From NCBI GenBank assembly GCA_021904315.1, contig CM038915.1, forward strand, positions 18,166,001 through 18,230,000: a stretch of 64,000 nucleotides of DNA. Direction: 5' to 3'. The translations under genes and the position numbers were made by a program. This stretch comes from Sphagnum magellanicum. Lineage: Eukaryota > Streptophyta > Sphagnopsida > Sphagnales > Sphagnaceae. This document shows, piece by piece, positions 45,241-59,000 of this stretch; the first letter of the stretch is position 1; the number at the start of each line of letters is the position of its first letter. The notes beneath the pieces were generated by a model. The model saw only the letters and a list, made by a program, of their open reading frames with translations, searched no databases and was not told the origin of the DNA.

Positions 45241-46494
45241 TGTGGAAGCAAGTCTGTCCCCAGACATAATTGCATTGCTTGATTAAGCATTATCATTTCA
45301 GAGAAATTGGAACACTATGCAGCAATTTTGTGTTTTTCTATCTGTAGATATAAAGCTAAAAAAATCTGTTGTTAATCTTATATGCACCAAAAAGGCAGAT
45401 GACTGATACTCAACTTTTGATGCAAGTAAAAGAATGGAACATACCTTGAGCAGATGCCAGCAGTAGAAGCTCCCTGGAAAGAAATCATCAAAACTGATTC
45501 CTGAAACCTTCCCATGTCCACATGACTCTGGAGGTGAAATTGGGTCTCCATTATAGTGGTACTTGGTATGATCTGGGCCTTTCTTCATATTAGCTTCACC
45601 ACAAACTCAATGTAGGAACTGAAGAGATCCCTTGTAGGAGTAGCCAGCTACAAGTCCTGCATCAACAGCATATCCACAGAGCTACAATGACACTCCATTA
45701 CTTACCAGAATATTTGATCTGATCTATTGTATGCAGTATTCCCAGGAAATAAACCCAGAGATGGCTTTACCAGACTGACTCTGAGACATACAAACATTGT
45801 AAACTGCCATAACCATGGCCAAATGTCAAAATACTTCTCCTTTGTGCTGAGCCAACCAGTAACATGTCATCAGACCATTGCACCATAGGCTTCTCAATCC
45901 TAAACTACTTTCCAGAAGAAAACTTTGCTGTACCAAGGGACAAAGTGCAACTTGCAAGCTGAAGCTTGTTTCCAGAAATTGGGGGTTACATGTTGTCTCT
46001 CACTGTTCACAGGTGTTAACACTTCTGCAAAATCCTACAACCATCCTGAGTTTAGCCATTGAACAGATTCATTCCAAAGTTCACAGGACAGACTTCTTCT
46101 ATCCACTTGCAAAAAGGATGGAGGAATTCACCCTCAATTCAAGAATGGAAGTGAGGGTGTCTGTCTAGTACTGGTGGGCAAACACACCAGTGTACAACAA
46201 TACACCTTCAGGATCCAAATTTCTAGTGGGAACAAATTGATTCCTGTCCCTGTCCTGCTACACAATGCCTAGAAACTTTGGAGCTGAAACAGAGGAACAG
46301 CTGTGACTGCACCCACAAACCTGGTGGTCACCAAAAACCTGAAATCCACTAAGGAGATCTGCCACTGGCAAAGGAGGTGCAGGGAAATCTGACCACATAA
46401 TCTTCCTCTTCCTCCCTTTGTCATTATGTGGTTCCTGGAAGGTGATATTCCATCTTCAAAGCTCTTTTTGTCCACATTTATGTCTGTGCATACA
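45241..46494. other. Region between Harbinger remnant and C2H2 gene
   Basis: Contains one minus-strand open stretch (45588-45450) with balanced composition that ends at a plausible GTATGT donor, but no family was recognised and no partner exon found. The rest is presumably the 3' UTR of the C2H2 gene and spacer. Confidence 0.35.
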
Positions 46495-49351
46495 TCATTG
46501 TGATACTTTTTGAGCAGCTTTGAGTGCTGTGCCTGCAGTTGCAGTCTTCAAAGCTTTTCTCTTGGTCAACTGTACAGACTTCATGGGAGCCTTTGGCAAT
46601 TTCCTGTGCACAGCATCTGTTGTCTTTGACGCAGGTACTGCAGCATCCTGTGCCACTGCTGTTATCTTGGTTTTGGGGTCTAAAAGCACCTGCCAAAATG
46701 TAAACCTTTCAAGTTTCAGTAATGATGCTGGCACCATTCCCTTTAGTCACAAGTATTCATAAGACCATGCATTGAAACAGTACATAAAAGCAAAGCATAG
46801 CAGAATCAGTAATTATGAAGACTGCTCATCTCTTTCAACAATAGGGATGAGGACCCCAGAAATTACCTTTTGCTTCACCCGTTTTCTTTGTTGCTGACGT
46901 CCAACATTCCGCTTTCTCTTCACAGGCTCCACCTTCATCTGCGTGCCAGGCCACCAAGAATTTCCAGGCTTGTTAATAAAGTGGAAATTCAGTTATGATG
47001 AACCACCTACTCTAATACCTGCTGCACCTCACAGTGTTGTACTCAAATGAATATTTCAACCAGAATGTAATTAGATGTTGAGATGAATTTGAGATGAAAA
47101 AACCTTTTCAATATCCATTCATTCCCCTACTTAGGACAAATGGGAGTTGAACCAGACAGAGCTCCTGGACAACCAGCCCAGGTGATTGATTGTCAGCCAG
47201 AGTGAACCAACAGCCACCGGCGCACTGTGAGGAATGGATGATGGGTGGACAGGAAACACTTTTCCATTGCATTCCAGTTCCCTACCTAACCATGGTCATT
47301 AGCTCAGTTTCTGTTTTTACTACCTAGCTACTAACAAACCACTAGCCCTTACTACCTACCATCTACATGCATCTATTTACCTAGTAGCCACCTATTATCC
47401 TACCCAGTACCTACCTACAGGACCTATCTTTTACAGAATAGGCTACCGAGGCAAAACCCAACGTCAACTCAGTTGGGGTTCATCCACAACTTCATCATAA
47501 TGCTCCAATGGATGTTGGTTCACAGTGGCCTTGCTTGTCTGGACTGTGCAGAAATTGAATCCAGCAAGAACAACATAACTGAACAGAAACAGGAAACAAA
47601 ACTGGGTGTAAGAGGAAAAAGAGGAACCTGTGCTGTTGCCTTTATACGGGCATTACGTTCAGCATGAGTCTCACCATCCTCCTCTTCCTCTCCGTCACTG
47701 TCCAATTGGACCTTCAGCTTTCCCTCCACAAGCTGCTTCACTGACCGAGCATGGCCCTAACCCCATCGCACAAATGTAACAAAACTGAAGTCAACAGGAA
47801 AAAATAACATTCCATGGTTTTATCAACCTTATGAGAGTTGCTCAAAGTGTCAAACATGCATCATCACCTTTATCACAAACAACAGTGATGAAGCTGCCAT
47901 GACTACCCACTGACTTTCATTAGCTCCCAACAGTGCAACACAAGTAACAAAACTGATCAAACTCCATAAGCATGTTTTGCCATTTGCTAATTTATATGTC
48001 TTGGAAGAGGTTTCTCTCTGCAAAATGAGTGCATCACAGAAGTTTGTAGGGTTTGTCCATTATGACAACTCTGCCTCCAGATTTGTTTCATGCTGCAAAA
48101 CTCCACATTGTAGAAATGCTTGTCAAAAAACCATTGATTTGAAACTTCAGTTTTTGCATGCAAGAGATTTGTCATATGTTCCCAACTTTTTTGGGGCTTC
48201 TTACCTTGGAGCCTAGATGTGCTTGCATTGTCTCTTCTGAAAGACACAGAATTTTAGGACACAATCGACACTTATAAACTCCTCGTCGTCCTCCTCCTCC
48301 ACCAATGTGTATCACCACTGTCTCTTCAAGTCCTTTTTCTTCTGCTCGTTCCTTTTCTGTTTCCTCCACAGCTTCCGCCCACTGGTTTGACACCAGCTTT
48401 TTCTTGCTCTTCAAACCATGATCCTCAATATCAACTGCTTCAGATGCATGCCAACCAAAGCTGGCGCCTTCTTCTTCTTCCTCCTCTTCTTCTGAATCAC
48501 CATCAGGTCTTCTTTTCACACCTGCAGAAAAGAGCTCAGAAACCTCAAAATCTCTACAAGCTGATGTTGCCAAACCCTCCCAGAATTAGGTCAAATACTT
48601 TCAAGCAAGCTCAAATTCCTTAGAGCAAGTTTGGTTCCTTTCAAGCAAGCTCAATGGTGATCATGCTCAATAAGAATACAACAACAGAATTGAAGATAGA
48701 GCACAAGAAGGCCATACAAGGGACAAGCTGTGCACCTGAGAAAGCTCAAAGGTGATCATGCTCAGTAAGAATGCAACAAAAGAATTGTAGATAGGGCACA
48801 AGAAGGGTATGCAAAGGGGCAAGCTGTGCACCTGAGCCTGCTTCTTCTCCTTCTTCTTCTTCCCTTAAGCTTTCGTCGCTTTCGTGACTGGATGCTGTTG
48901 CAACATCACACACAAAGCTTACTTCAACTGCTAGTGGTAATAGAAGTGGATTTTCCTTACCGAAAAATACGACCATCCAAGATCTCAAAAACAAATCCTC
49001 CACCGAAAAAACTTCTGCGAGCATCTCCGAGACATCAAAAACAAATCTTCCACCGAAAAAAACTCAGGTGAGCATCTCCAAGCCCTCAACAACAAGCTCT
49101 CCACCGTAAAAAACTCTTTCAGTAGACAAGCTTTCTGCGCAACACACACACACAAGAGATTGCCAAAACGAAACTGAAACTGTCATGGCTTCGATAATAC
49201 CTGGCCACGCTCCATCGTCTTGCTCGTCTTCTGCTGCAGAGCTAAGATCAGAACTTGTGTTCAAAGAAGACGACGAGGACGACGAGGATGACGACGAGGC
49301 ACCATCTCCATTGTCCGCATGCTCGATGGCATAAAACTGGCGCTTGATCAT
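46495..49351 (-). CDS. Nuclear/nucleolar C2H2 zinc-finger protein, 6 exons
   Basis: Member of a conserved single-copy plant family with one matrin/U1-type C2H2 finger, related in outline to Bud20-like ribosome-assembly proteins; that role is an inference from family resemblance. Exons: 49351-49201, 48894-48832, 48521-48205, 47756-47628, 46938-46867, 46689-46495. Phases agree; 308 residues. The finger is C156-x2-C159-x13-H173-x5-H179, and the intron falls between the two histidines. It is followed by the landmarks HARSVKQLVEGKLKV and ETHAERNARI, then the basic stretch GRQQQRKRVKQK. The N-terminus is Ser- and Asp/Glu-rich with 11 consecutive serines; the tail is Lys/Ala-rich. The 5' end faces the mL53 gene across 272 bp. 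Confidence 0.92.
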
Positions 49352-49623
49352 GGCTTCTTCGCAAAAACTTTTTCAGCCTCGAAAAAAAAACAAAGATTCT
49401 TTCGACGCTCAAGCGCTCCTTCCCTCCTCTCTTCTCGATGTTCGCGGCGTCTGCGTGTGTTTAGGGTTCGAATTTCATTAGGGTTTGATGCTGGACTTCT
49501 CTTCTCAGGAAGAAAAACAGTAAAGATCCGGAACTCACTGTCTTCGCCATCGTCTCTGCTGCTGCTGCCGTCGTCAGATTCACGTTGAATGTTTTTCTAG
49601 GAAGGCGTGAGTGAGATCTAGGG
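49352..49623. promoter_or_regulatory. Short bidirectional promoter between C2H2 protein and mL53
   Basis: Only 272 bp separate two divergent start codons. TTAGGGTT occurs at 49461-49468 and ATTAGGGTTT at 49478-49487; these teloboxes are characteristic of plant ribosomal-protein and translation-gene promoters. Shared regulation of the two genes is inferred. Confidence 0.65.
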
Positions 49624-49974
49624 ATGTTGAAGCATTTGACGAAGGTAAGGATAGAGTTCAACGCCTTCGATCCGAGGGCAGCTTCGGCGCTTGAGTTTCT
49701 AGCGCAATGCAACTCTCGGAAAGCGCGGAGCTCCAACCCTAATTGCGAGGTTGTGGTGAAGAGACGCACGGACAATGCTCCTCCTCGTGTGGCTGTCACC
49801 TTCACCAACGGCCGTGAGGAAGTCATGGACGGGACCGCCATGGCGGCTCAGCACATCAGAAAGCGTATCTTGGAGCAGGCGGAGCTGATGGAGACGGAGA
49901 AGATGTTCAGGGAAGCAGGCTACGACTGGCCTGTCATCATTCCGTTGGAAGAGATTGAAGCAAGCAAGAGATGA
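49624..49974 (+). CDS. MRPL53: Mitochondrial large-subunit ribosomal protein mL53
   Basis: Intronless gene for a 116-residue protein of the mitochondrial ribosome large subunit. The start MLKHLTKVRIEFNAFDPRA and the following ALEFLAQCN, NPNCEVVVKRRTD, RKRIL and MFREAGYDWPVIIP match the plant mL53 (MRP-L53) family from end to end at the expected length. As in its relatives, there is no long cleavable presequence. It is divergent from the C2H2 gene and probably shares its promoter. The sequence after the stop has a (TC)n run, likely in the 3' UTR. Confidence 0.95.
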   Translation: MLKHLTKVRIEFNAFDPRAASALEFLAQCNSRKARSSNPNCEVVVKRRTDNAPPRVAVTFTNGREEVMDGTAMAAQHIRKRILEQAELMETEKMFREAGYDWPVIIPLEEIEASKR

Positions 49975-50093
49975 GAGAGTTCTTTCTATTTCTCTCAGAT
50001 GTAGGGTAAGAAACATACAGCATGCAGGCTGCTTTCAGATTGCACAAGTGTTTCTTGCATGACAAAAGCTGGGATTTTCAGTTCCATGAAATC

Positions 50094-50096
<3 letters not shown>

Positions 50097-50142
<46 letters not shown>
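50097..50142. repeat. (TC)n microsatellite
   Basis: Uninterrupted TC run of about 46 bp, 120 bp after the mL53 stop codon. Confidence 0.97.
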
Positions 50143-50145
<3 letters not shown>

Positions 50146-50559
50146 TTCTGTGCTGTAGCATCAGCATCCTTGGGTAGCTCTTTGAGCTCCCCATCAGATT
50201 TGCATAATACTGCTGTTTGGTTTGGACTCTGCAATCAATTGAACCAGAGCTTGCTTTTAGGAGAGAGGTAGAATTTCTCAATGCACAGAGAGTAAAGGTT
50301 GTTGCATGGAGTGAGCAGCTGGATGCTGTGTGTGTACATGCTTGGCAGCAAATGGCAAAGCTTATGGCAAAGACGCAGTTCATGAATATGATAGACAAAG
50401 TCTGTTTTGTACTTCCTTCTTTGTGAGATTCACAAATGACTGACTGTTGTAGAAGAGCCAAAAGATACAATTCTTTCAAGGTTGGCTCAAATCAGATGTC
50501 TGAAGGAACTATTGCTACTTATGAAGATAGTTCTTAAGCAGAAAGTAGTGGTGGCCTCA

Positions 50560-52100
50560 TGCTGGCTCTTTCTAATATACTTCTCTACACTCACTGTCAG
50601 ATGACGCCAGTTTGGGAGTGAGTTGCAGCAGCTTGTCACTGAATTTAGTGATGATGGCCTGACACTTTGTGATGCACTTTGTTGGCGGCTGCTTCTTGTA
50701 TGGTTATTATTTGCACTCATTGTTGTGTTATCCTCACAGTGTTTTGTTGTGGAGGTTTATCTGCAATCTCAGAGATATGGGAGCTTCATATTCAGTATAT
50801 GAAAGAATTGGTGCACCTTGTGTCCAAACTTGGAGTCATGGATGCTTGATAGTCTTTTGTATGTTCACAGTGGTTGTTGTTGCTATGGGCTATTTTCAGT
50901 CAGAGTAGTGGTTTTTTGATAGCACTGCAATGTCAAAAGATATGGTTCTTGCAGGCATCACTGGGATTGCTGTTTATGTTTGCATCTGTGAAGAATTGGT
51001 ACATCTTGTGTCCAAACTTGGGCGACATGAATACTTTAGTCTTCTATATGTCACTGTTGTTGAGGTGGGCTATTTTCAGGCAGAGTGGTGCTTTTTCTTT
51101 TGCTTCCTGTTTTGCTTGCTCTGGAATTGTAGATCTTCACTTCCATGAGCCTGCTAAAGGCTTCTCTCTTTCTGATTCAGGTCTGTGGTTGGATGTTTGT
51201 GGATGGTGGATACGACCATATCTTGTTGAACCCAAACAGGGGGATCATGTAACGTGTTTTGCAGAGTGTTTGGTACACAAGTGCTGTTTTCACATTTACT
51301 CTTGTTTCTGCTGGAGTGACAATTTCCTGACATTTGAAGGCTATGGTGGCACTCATTCATGTCATTTTGTTGTTTTTGTTTAACCAGAACAAAACCAGAA
51401 AGGCAACAGAAACTCAGGACACAGATTGTGTATAATGGTTTGCCCAAGTTTTTGGGCAGATTATTATATGCTTATCTACACCCACTGTTGGGAGCTGATG
51501 AACTTGGTGGGTAGTCATGGCAGCTCGTCACTGCCATTCGTGATGAAGGTGATGGTCTGTCACTTTGTGAGCGACTCTCATGAGGTTATGACTGCACTCA
51601 TTGTCATGTTACCTTTAATTGTTGTGGAGATTTCTCTGCAACTTCATCAAGCTTTTTGTTTGACCAGAACTCACAGAACAGTAATTACCTTCAAAGTAGT
51701 GTTGTGGAGATTTCTCTGCAAATCTCATAGATAAGCTTTCTCAGCAATGTGAACCTTAGGCTGCTTAGATGTTTGCTTGTACAGGTACAGACTAGAATGA
51801 AATGATTTTCACAACCACAAGCTTGTTGCAGCTTGAATGAGATTCTATTGACTTGTTTTGATTGGCTAACTTCATGACTAAATCTTGCCATTGCGTCAGG
51901 AAATGCAACAGAGGTGTAAATGCTTTTATATGGCTCAAAAAGTTTTTGGGGGAATCATTATATACTTACTTAAATCCAACACAGTGAGCAGAAGAAGTTT
52001 GTGGAGAAGTCATGGCACTACTCAATGCAATTCACCACTTGTTTTTGTTGTGTTGCATCCAGACTGCAGTTGTGGAGTTCCTCTGCATTCTCATCAGTAC
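50560..52100. repeat. Diverged internal repeats (direct, ~170 bp and ~900 bp spacing)
   Basis: The block 50800-50907 (AATTGGTGCACCTTGTGTCC ... GGCTATTTTCAGTCAGAG) recurs at 50990-51085. The block 50575-50770 (CTCACTGTC ... TTGTCACTG ... TTGTGGAGGTTTATCTGCAA) recurs at 51475-51640 and partly at 51960-52095. All are direct and clearly diverged. Confidence 0.75.
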
Positions 52101-53001
52101 AAGTTGTAAAGAATATAATTATATGTCTTTTGGTAATTAGAAAGTCTTTGTGTAAATAGAAACCAAGCCTAAATTACAAACTCCAAAAAACTGAATCTTT
52201 TCATTATCATAAAAATCTTATCATGCTTCTGGCGTCACTATTTCACAACACCAAATACTTTCTGTCACAACATGCAATAAAAATTCATTTACACACACCT
52301 AACATGCACTCTTTCTCTGACACCCCTGGAACATGGTTCTCTCGTAAATCATATAACTATTGACTGTTTATTTTGGATGTGATCCAGTAAACAAGAAAGT
52401 TAACTCACCCACAGACTTTAGACCAACATGAATATATTACATGGATCAAACATCTTGAAAGGATCAATCATTTTGATGGACATTTTACACTAGTATATTG
52501 GCAGCCCTGCTTCAGCCGCCAATAGAAGAATTGGCTGATGTCTTCCCAATCTATTAGCTGTGCTGGAAATGTTGCTGTACAACTTCCCCCACTGTTTCAA
52601 GGAACCGCATGCCTGCAAGGCTCAATGTTTCAAATTGAATATTTATCCCACCTACAATACATCACTGAAGCTTGTTGTGTCCAACTAAGTTTCTATGGTA
52701 CAGGCATGACAACTTCACACAACCACAACATCGGTGGTATCTGGAAAGCTACAGAGAAAAGACATTTAGGATTAAGGCAACATGGAACCTGGCAGCACCT
52801 TTCAGCACCCAAACAGTGAATCTGCCTGCAGTCTCCAACTTGGAAGTCAGCAATCATCATCATCATCATGGACTGAATCAATAGGACTCAGATCTCGCCC
52901 CCCATTGACACCCTTTTGAGCCTCTTGGTGCTAGTGCTCTTTAGTGAAAAAGTCTCGACAGACTTTTGTATTCCATTTGGTTTCCTGACTCCCTGTGAGT
53001 T

Positions 53002-56000
53002 TTAGTCACCTTCATAATCTTCCCCACCACTACTGTCACCCTCTCCCCTCCGATGCCTACTTCGAATACCACGACGAACCACCATCTCTTCATCCTCTTC
53101 ACTATAATTGCTCACGACTTCCTCACTTGATGGAGATGATGGGGCATCAGGCTCTTCCTCTTGGCCAGCTGTGGAAGCAACTTTCTCATGTACCTCAGAC
53201 TTGCGTACAGTCTTTGACACTTTCCTTTTACCCCGAATACCATCATGGCCCTCATCAACAGCCAGCAGTCGCCTGCGTCGTGCTTTGCGCTTGCCCTTGG
53301 GCACATCCTCACGAGTTGCAACAGAATCCTTGTGTCTTGGAGGGTCATCATCCTCATCTGTTGCATCTCCTCCATAATAATCCCTTCTGTGCTTTTCAAA
53401 CTTGCCTTTCTCAATACCATCATGGTGGTGAGGAGGGGAGACCCCACCTTCTGTCTCATCATCTTCCTCTGACTCAGTCAAGCCTGAGGGTCCTGTCCAT
53501 CGTCTTCTCCTGCTGGATGGAGGCTGCACCTTCACATCAACAAAAAGTGATGTGAACCAGAGATGTTCATTCAGGAAACATGGATCTGATGCACACAGAC
53601 AAATTGAATATCCAACAACTGCCCACCAGAAAATGATAAGGGAGTTGTATGCAAATCACCACACATGACCATCAGGACATAAAACCCCTGGAAGAATAGT
53701 TCATGTTTATTCTTAGTATGAATGTGGACTATTTTAATCTCTCATAATACAGGAAGTTGATGCTCAAGAAAACCAAAAACCTTTACCTTGTTAGTCCTGT
53801 GGTCAGGATGGTGGGAAGATAGAGTACGTTTCTGTAAAGTATCGACTGACACCTGGCGGTGACCACTATGGAGGTATGGCTCTCCATTGACTTTTCGCAG
53901 TCTCTGCACATGCTGCCACCCACATTGAGATAAGATTGCTGCTTGTTTATGAGCTAGACACAAAAAGGCAGTAATGTAGGGATCTCTTCAAAGAGGTTAG
54001 GCAGCAAAAGGGCCTCTGGAACATGCCACACATAGAAAGGATACAGGAATTAATGGCAAGTCAGGCTTCAATTAACATTAATTGGTGTCACTTGATGTCA
54101 GGCCCTGTCTACAGCACACCCCCTAAGGCAATTCTGTATGCTTTGCTTGGCTGAAGCACATATGCAGCTTATAGACACCTTTGATTACCAACACTCCAGA
54201 AGCCATAAGCCTCAGGCAAGTAATGCATTAAACAGGAACTAATGGTGTTGTAGCCTCAACTCGGTTGACAGACTTGTTTCTCACACAAGGATACAAATTA
54301 ATGTCATCAGCATATGTGACCCAAAGCATGACCTGCCAAATATACCATCCTCGAGAAGTGAAATGAAGAGACTCAAATTAATGCCAAGTATCAAGGCAAA
54401 CAGCAGATGAAGACATACTGGAGGAGCAGCTTCAACTGTGGCCGCAGAAGAAATTGGACCTCTTGTGCCTTCATCAATCACTCCTGCCAGGAAACACCAA
54501 CAAACAACTCTGTGAAAATTTAGCAATGCATGTGCTTAGTCATGAGAACAACAAAAATGTAAGATAACAGAACTACAGAAGCTTTCAGGTGACACAATAG
54601 CAAAACAGGGCATTATGACACACATTGACACATCTGCATACTCCTTCACCATCAATTAACACCTCCAACAGCTAGGAACCACTGACTTCAGCTCCTTAAA
54701 TTCCGATTTAGTAAATCTATTGCAAGTCCCAAAGAGCTGAACAAAACTGGGATAAACTAAGCAGCTCCATGTAGGATCACCTTCACCTATCTCTGGTACT
54801 ATCGGTACTCAATCCACCTTCAAAGTTGCTAGAGCACTCAAAGTAATGGAAAAATGACCAAAGATACAGCAATGCCAGCAAAGCATCCTTGTACATAACC
54901 TTCTAAGACCCTCAATAGGCATGCAGTTCTTTCTAAGAGTCTTTTCATCTTAACAACTCCCCTAGCAGTGCTCTGAAGGCCTGCTAAGAAAACCTAATAA
55001 CTGAATCCTCCTACTCAAGTATGCTGTTCAAATAATCTGCAGGCAACCCTGAATTTGGTCCATCCAACAATCAGCAACAAATCAATTGGTCCCCAAAATA
55101 GTTTATGCTGTTCCCCCCATAGACTTGACTTGATTACATCAAGTGCAATTTCTGGGTCTATGCTCTTCCAGAGTAAGCAAAAGCAATAATGGTCCTTCCT
55201 CACAGATATAGGAACTACAAGTGTGCATATGGCAATTATCTTGCACTATGCCCATATAGAGCCATTTACAGATGTGATCAATAGCATATTCTTGCTGCCA
55301 TCAACATGAACAATCTTTGTCTTTGACAAATTTCTGAGTGTCAATTAAATCTAGATTCTGCCACATACTCAAATTCCCTTAATGGTCCTTGCACCACAAA
55401 GAAAAGGAACTTACCAGGTGCAGAGAGATGTCCACCATCAGCAGGACTCTTTGGTTCAGCAGAATCTGAAGAGTCATCAGTGCCCTGTGGCACTATTATG
55501 GAGAGCTTTCCTCTAGGAAAACTGGAGTGACGAGCAACACCTTCACCCGAACTATGTGCAGAAAATGGAATGGCAACTGCCTTCTCTTTACTGGATTCAC
55601 TGTCTGGGGATCCAGATCTGGATTTCACTTTCAAGAATGGTGCTTCTTCTGTCCTGCCTGAATCTTCATGTCTCCTGCTAAATGATACTGGAGGTGAAAC
55701 ACCTGAAACCTTTCCACCCTCATCCATGTTTCCAGAAGAGCTTCGAAAGTTGTCCTTGGATCGATCTTCACGCAGTCTTTTTCTTGGGACCTGCAGCTAA
55801 AGAAGAACTGCTTAATGACTTCACACAGCAAGTTAACAAAAGCTCACACTCCTTGAGCTCTTGAAATCACATCCTCAGTTGGTAAATATGCAGGTGCCAC
55901 TCTGAATCAACAGAATATGATTTCCTCTCCAGGCAGAAGAAAATCTCAGTTATGGCACTGAAATCACTTGGAACAGCTTGAACAACCTCACCAAAAAGCT

Positions 56001-59000
56001 TCTACTACTTGGCCTTGCAACGAGGACACCCTCTAAAACACAACTCACATAAGGGGGCCCAACAAATGAGACAAAACCGATGAAAACAGCAGCTGTATAC
56101 CCTGATGAGCCTTTTTGTCAACTGTCAAACACTTAACCAAAACTGCTGCAGAACATCTACACAAGTACTGCGGACTAGCTAGGAGCAACAACCCTAACAA
56201 CAAAACATGTGTTTACCAAATGGTGATCCTTTTGACTGGACCCTGCAGGTGTAGTCATGGCACTCGCTGATCGCTTTGCAGGTGTGACAGTCAAGGACTG
56301 GCTTGACGATGTCAGCTGATGCGTAGTATTTGTGTGCCGTACTCTTGGTAACCGAGGAACTCGAGGAGAGCTGTTCAGTTCTTGGTGTAGTTTCAATGCC
56401 AACTGTAAGAAAAAAAAAAAAAGCACCAATTAAGGATCACATGCATATACACCAAGTGAAAATACTTCAACGGCGTGTAATACAAGCACATGACATGTAA
56501 CCCAAACCACCAGAAATAAAGGAGACACAAAACAGCAAGTTACCTCTTCATCATTCATAGTTGTGACTGATGTTGCCTGGCTTGTAGCGATGGCTGGAGC
56601 CACACGCTTCACTGCAGTTGGAGGTGGTGGAGGTGGCATGGTCAAGGTAGACTTGGAAGGTAGAGGTGCAGCATTCAAGCCACATTTCTCCTCCTTGTGA
56701 GATGTACTTACAAGTCCTGGCTTGAGTGGAGTTGTTGCAGTATTCTTGCTGACCTGACCCACAGAGGTCGATTTTGAAGGTGTCGACATAAGGGACGGAA
56801 CCTGCTTTGTTGAAGAGGTTTGACTGGACAAAGTTTTCGAGGAGTGTGAATGAGAACTCTTGGAAATGGAAGTCATGTGCTTGACTGAAGAAGACTGCAA
56901 GGAAGGCTTTGCTGATGTTGGAGCTTTGAGAACTAGACTTGCTGGATGCTTGGAGTTTTCTTTTACTGACAATCCAGATGGTAAAGGCCCTTGGCTACTT
57001 GTCCGCACACCAACAGCTTTTGAAGGCTTGGTCAAAGAAGTGCTGACATCATTCAGCTTTGAGGGAAGACTGATGGCTCTTGTCGGTACCTTAGAAATGT
57101 TTGGTAGCTTGGTGGGCACAGATGAGGCTGAGGCCAATGGACCTGACTTGTGGGAATGCAGTGCACCAGATGGCAGCTTGCTATTCAACGCTGTTGTTGA
57201 AGAGGTGGTGCCACCACTTGAGGGTCTCCCACTCAGGACAGGGTGCGGAGGTCTAGATGAAACACCTGGAGTTGTCCACTGAGAAGGTGGAGAACAAGGG
57301 CTTGAGCTGGAGACTGTTTGCTGGGGCTTGGAAGAAGGGGGTGATGAGGGAGATGATGAAAGAGCTCCAGAAGAAGGAAATTTTGGTCCTGAGGTGCCTG
57401 CAGTTTTTGGCACAAGGCCTGAGCCAGGGCCTGGAGGCTTGTCACCACCTGTGCTTGCAGAATGGGGTTCACTAACAGAACTGTTAGTTGGCTGCTGTGA
57501 TGATGATACAACATGCACATGATGGCCACTTGACTGCCGTGCTTGCTGGCAAACTGGAGGTAAAGAAGGAGAAGAGGGATTCAGATCCACAACTGCATTT
57601 TGCGTTCTCTGCCCAGATTGCCCTGGCTGCTCCGGAAAATGTGTGTGAGAAACACTACTTGTGGTAGGTTCAAGCTTTGAGCTTTGCCCAACTGGTGCTG
57701 ATGACTGACTGATTGAATGTAGTTGCTCTTCTGGTTCTTGCTGCTGGCCAAAGGTGGAGGGTAATGGCTTGGAGGACGATGGAGGAGGATTTTTGTTGTT
57801 GTTGTTGTTGATTAGTGATGCGAGGTAAGAAGGGTGTCCTGACATCATAAATTTCGTAACCTGTGGCTGAAGGTTCTTCTGCATCTCTGAGAGAGTTGTC
57901 TCATCTGCACCTTCAATCCCAAATCACAACTGATAAGTATACTGCATATCAAGGGCTATAAATGCTCCAATGGCCCCTTGAGGTATGGAATCTAGGATGC
58001 TTGGACAATGATAATGATTGACCACTACAGACACTCCACAAAAGAAATGACCAAACTTGCAAGTCTGTGTGGGGAGGAGTACCTGCCAGGCTTAACTGTC
58101 ACAAAACTGCTGAAAGCTCATCATATGTGCAATAGGGCACAACAAAAATATTAACCAGAACTTTGAATGGAAGTTAGAACATTAGACCCATTGAATAGGG
58201 CTTATCCCTTAAACATCAGAATAGGGCTTTACCAGAAGTTGTTCTTGCAGGCTCTGACTCGTCACTCCCAACAGGGAGTCCCAGTCTCTCAGGATAAGCT
58301 GGCAAATGCTGCTGATTCAAAGGCCCTGAACCCTGCTGCTGCCTTTGCTGTTGCCCAGATTGCTCCCCAAGTGCAACTTCTTCACTAGACAGTGGAAAGC
58401 GCCCCAATGTGCAAGCTGACCCATGGCCCCCATGCTCCAAATTGACTGCACAGGTACCACAAAAAAATAATACTTTTTCTTCACATTTCCACAAACAGTT
58501 TAAAGCTGACAAAACAGGTCACAACAGAACAATATATTACTCATTTGAACTTAGTAGGGGCCCCAAAACCTGATAAGCAACTACATAGCAGCCTCTGAGC
58601 AAGGAATATTTGTGATAGCAGGCAACCAGTCATGACTTTCAGACATGTGAAATAGAACTCACATTGCTTGTGCTCAGCTGCCTTGCAACTGGCCATTTCT
58701 GACAATCTAGAGTTTGGAGGGTCAGCTGACATGTCTTCTACTAAATCTGTGTCAATTGTTGGAGTATGAGACAAAGTTTCCCTGGAGGGTGTGGCTTCAG
58801 CAAACAACGGGCTCTTCTGGAGAGGCAGTGTATCAGGCCGTTCCATCTGTAAGTCCAACACAGTTTCTGGCAGGGGACCAACAGGATTTCCAGCACTTGG
58901 CAACACCTGTTGATGAGGAGAGCTTGCAAAATCTGCAGGGAGTGAAACTTCACCCCCACAACCAGGAGCTGGCACATCACCACCTTTGTAACTAAGTGAT

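Larger units (their letters stand above)
49975..53001. other. Non-coding region with diverged repeats; no gene recognised
   Basis: Starts with the mL53 3' UTR and ends with the 3' UTR of the 53-62 kb PHD gene. Plus-strand frames are open for up to 169 codons (50874-51383) but are Cys/Phe/Trp-rich, lack any known domain and coincide with internal repeats, so they are not called as genes. Confidence 0.5.

Noticed and set aside
50874-51383. 169-codon plus-strand open frame
   Set aside because: Cys/Phe/Trp-rich with no homology recognised; overlaps diverged repeats that do not preserve its frame.
52995-53555. 186-codon plus-strand open frame, His/Leu/Pro-rich
   Set aside because: Antisense to the last exon of the 53-62 kb PHD gene, which has clear family motifs and correct phase.
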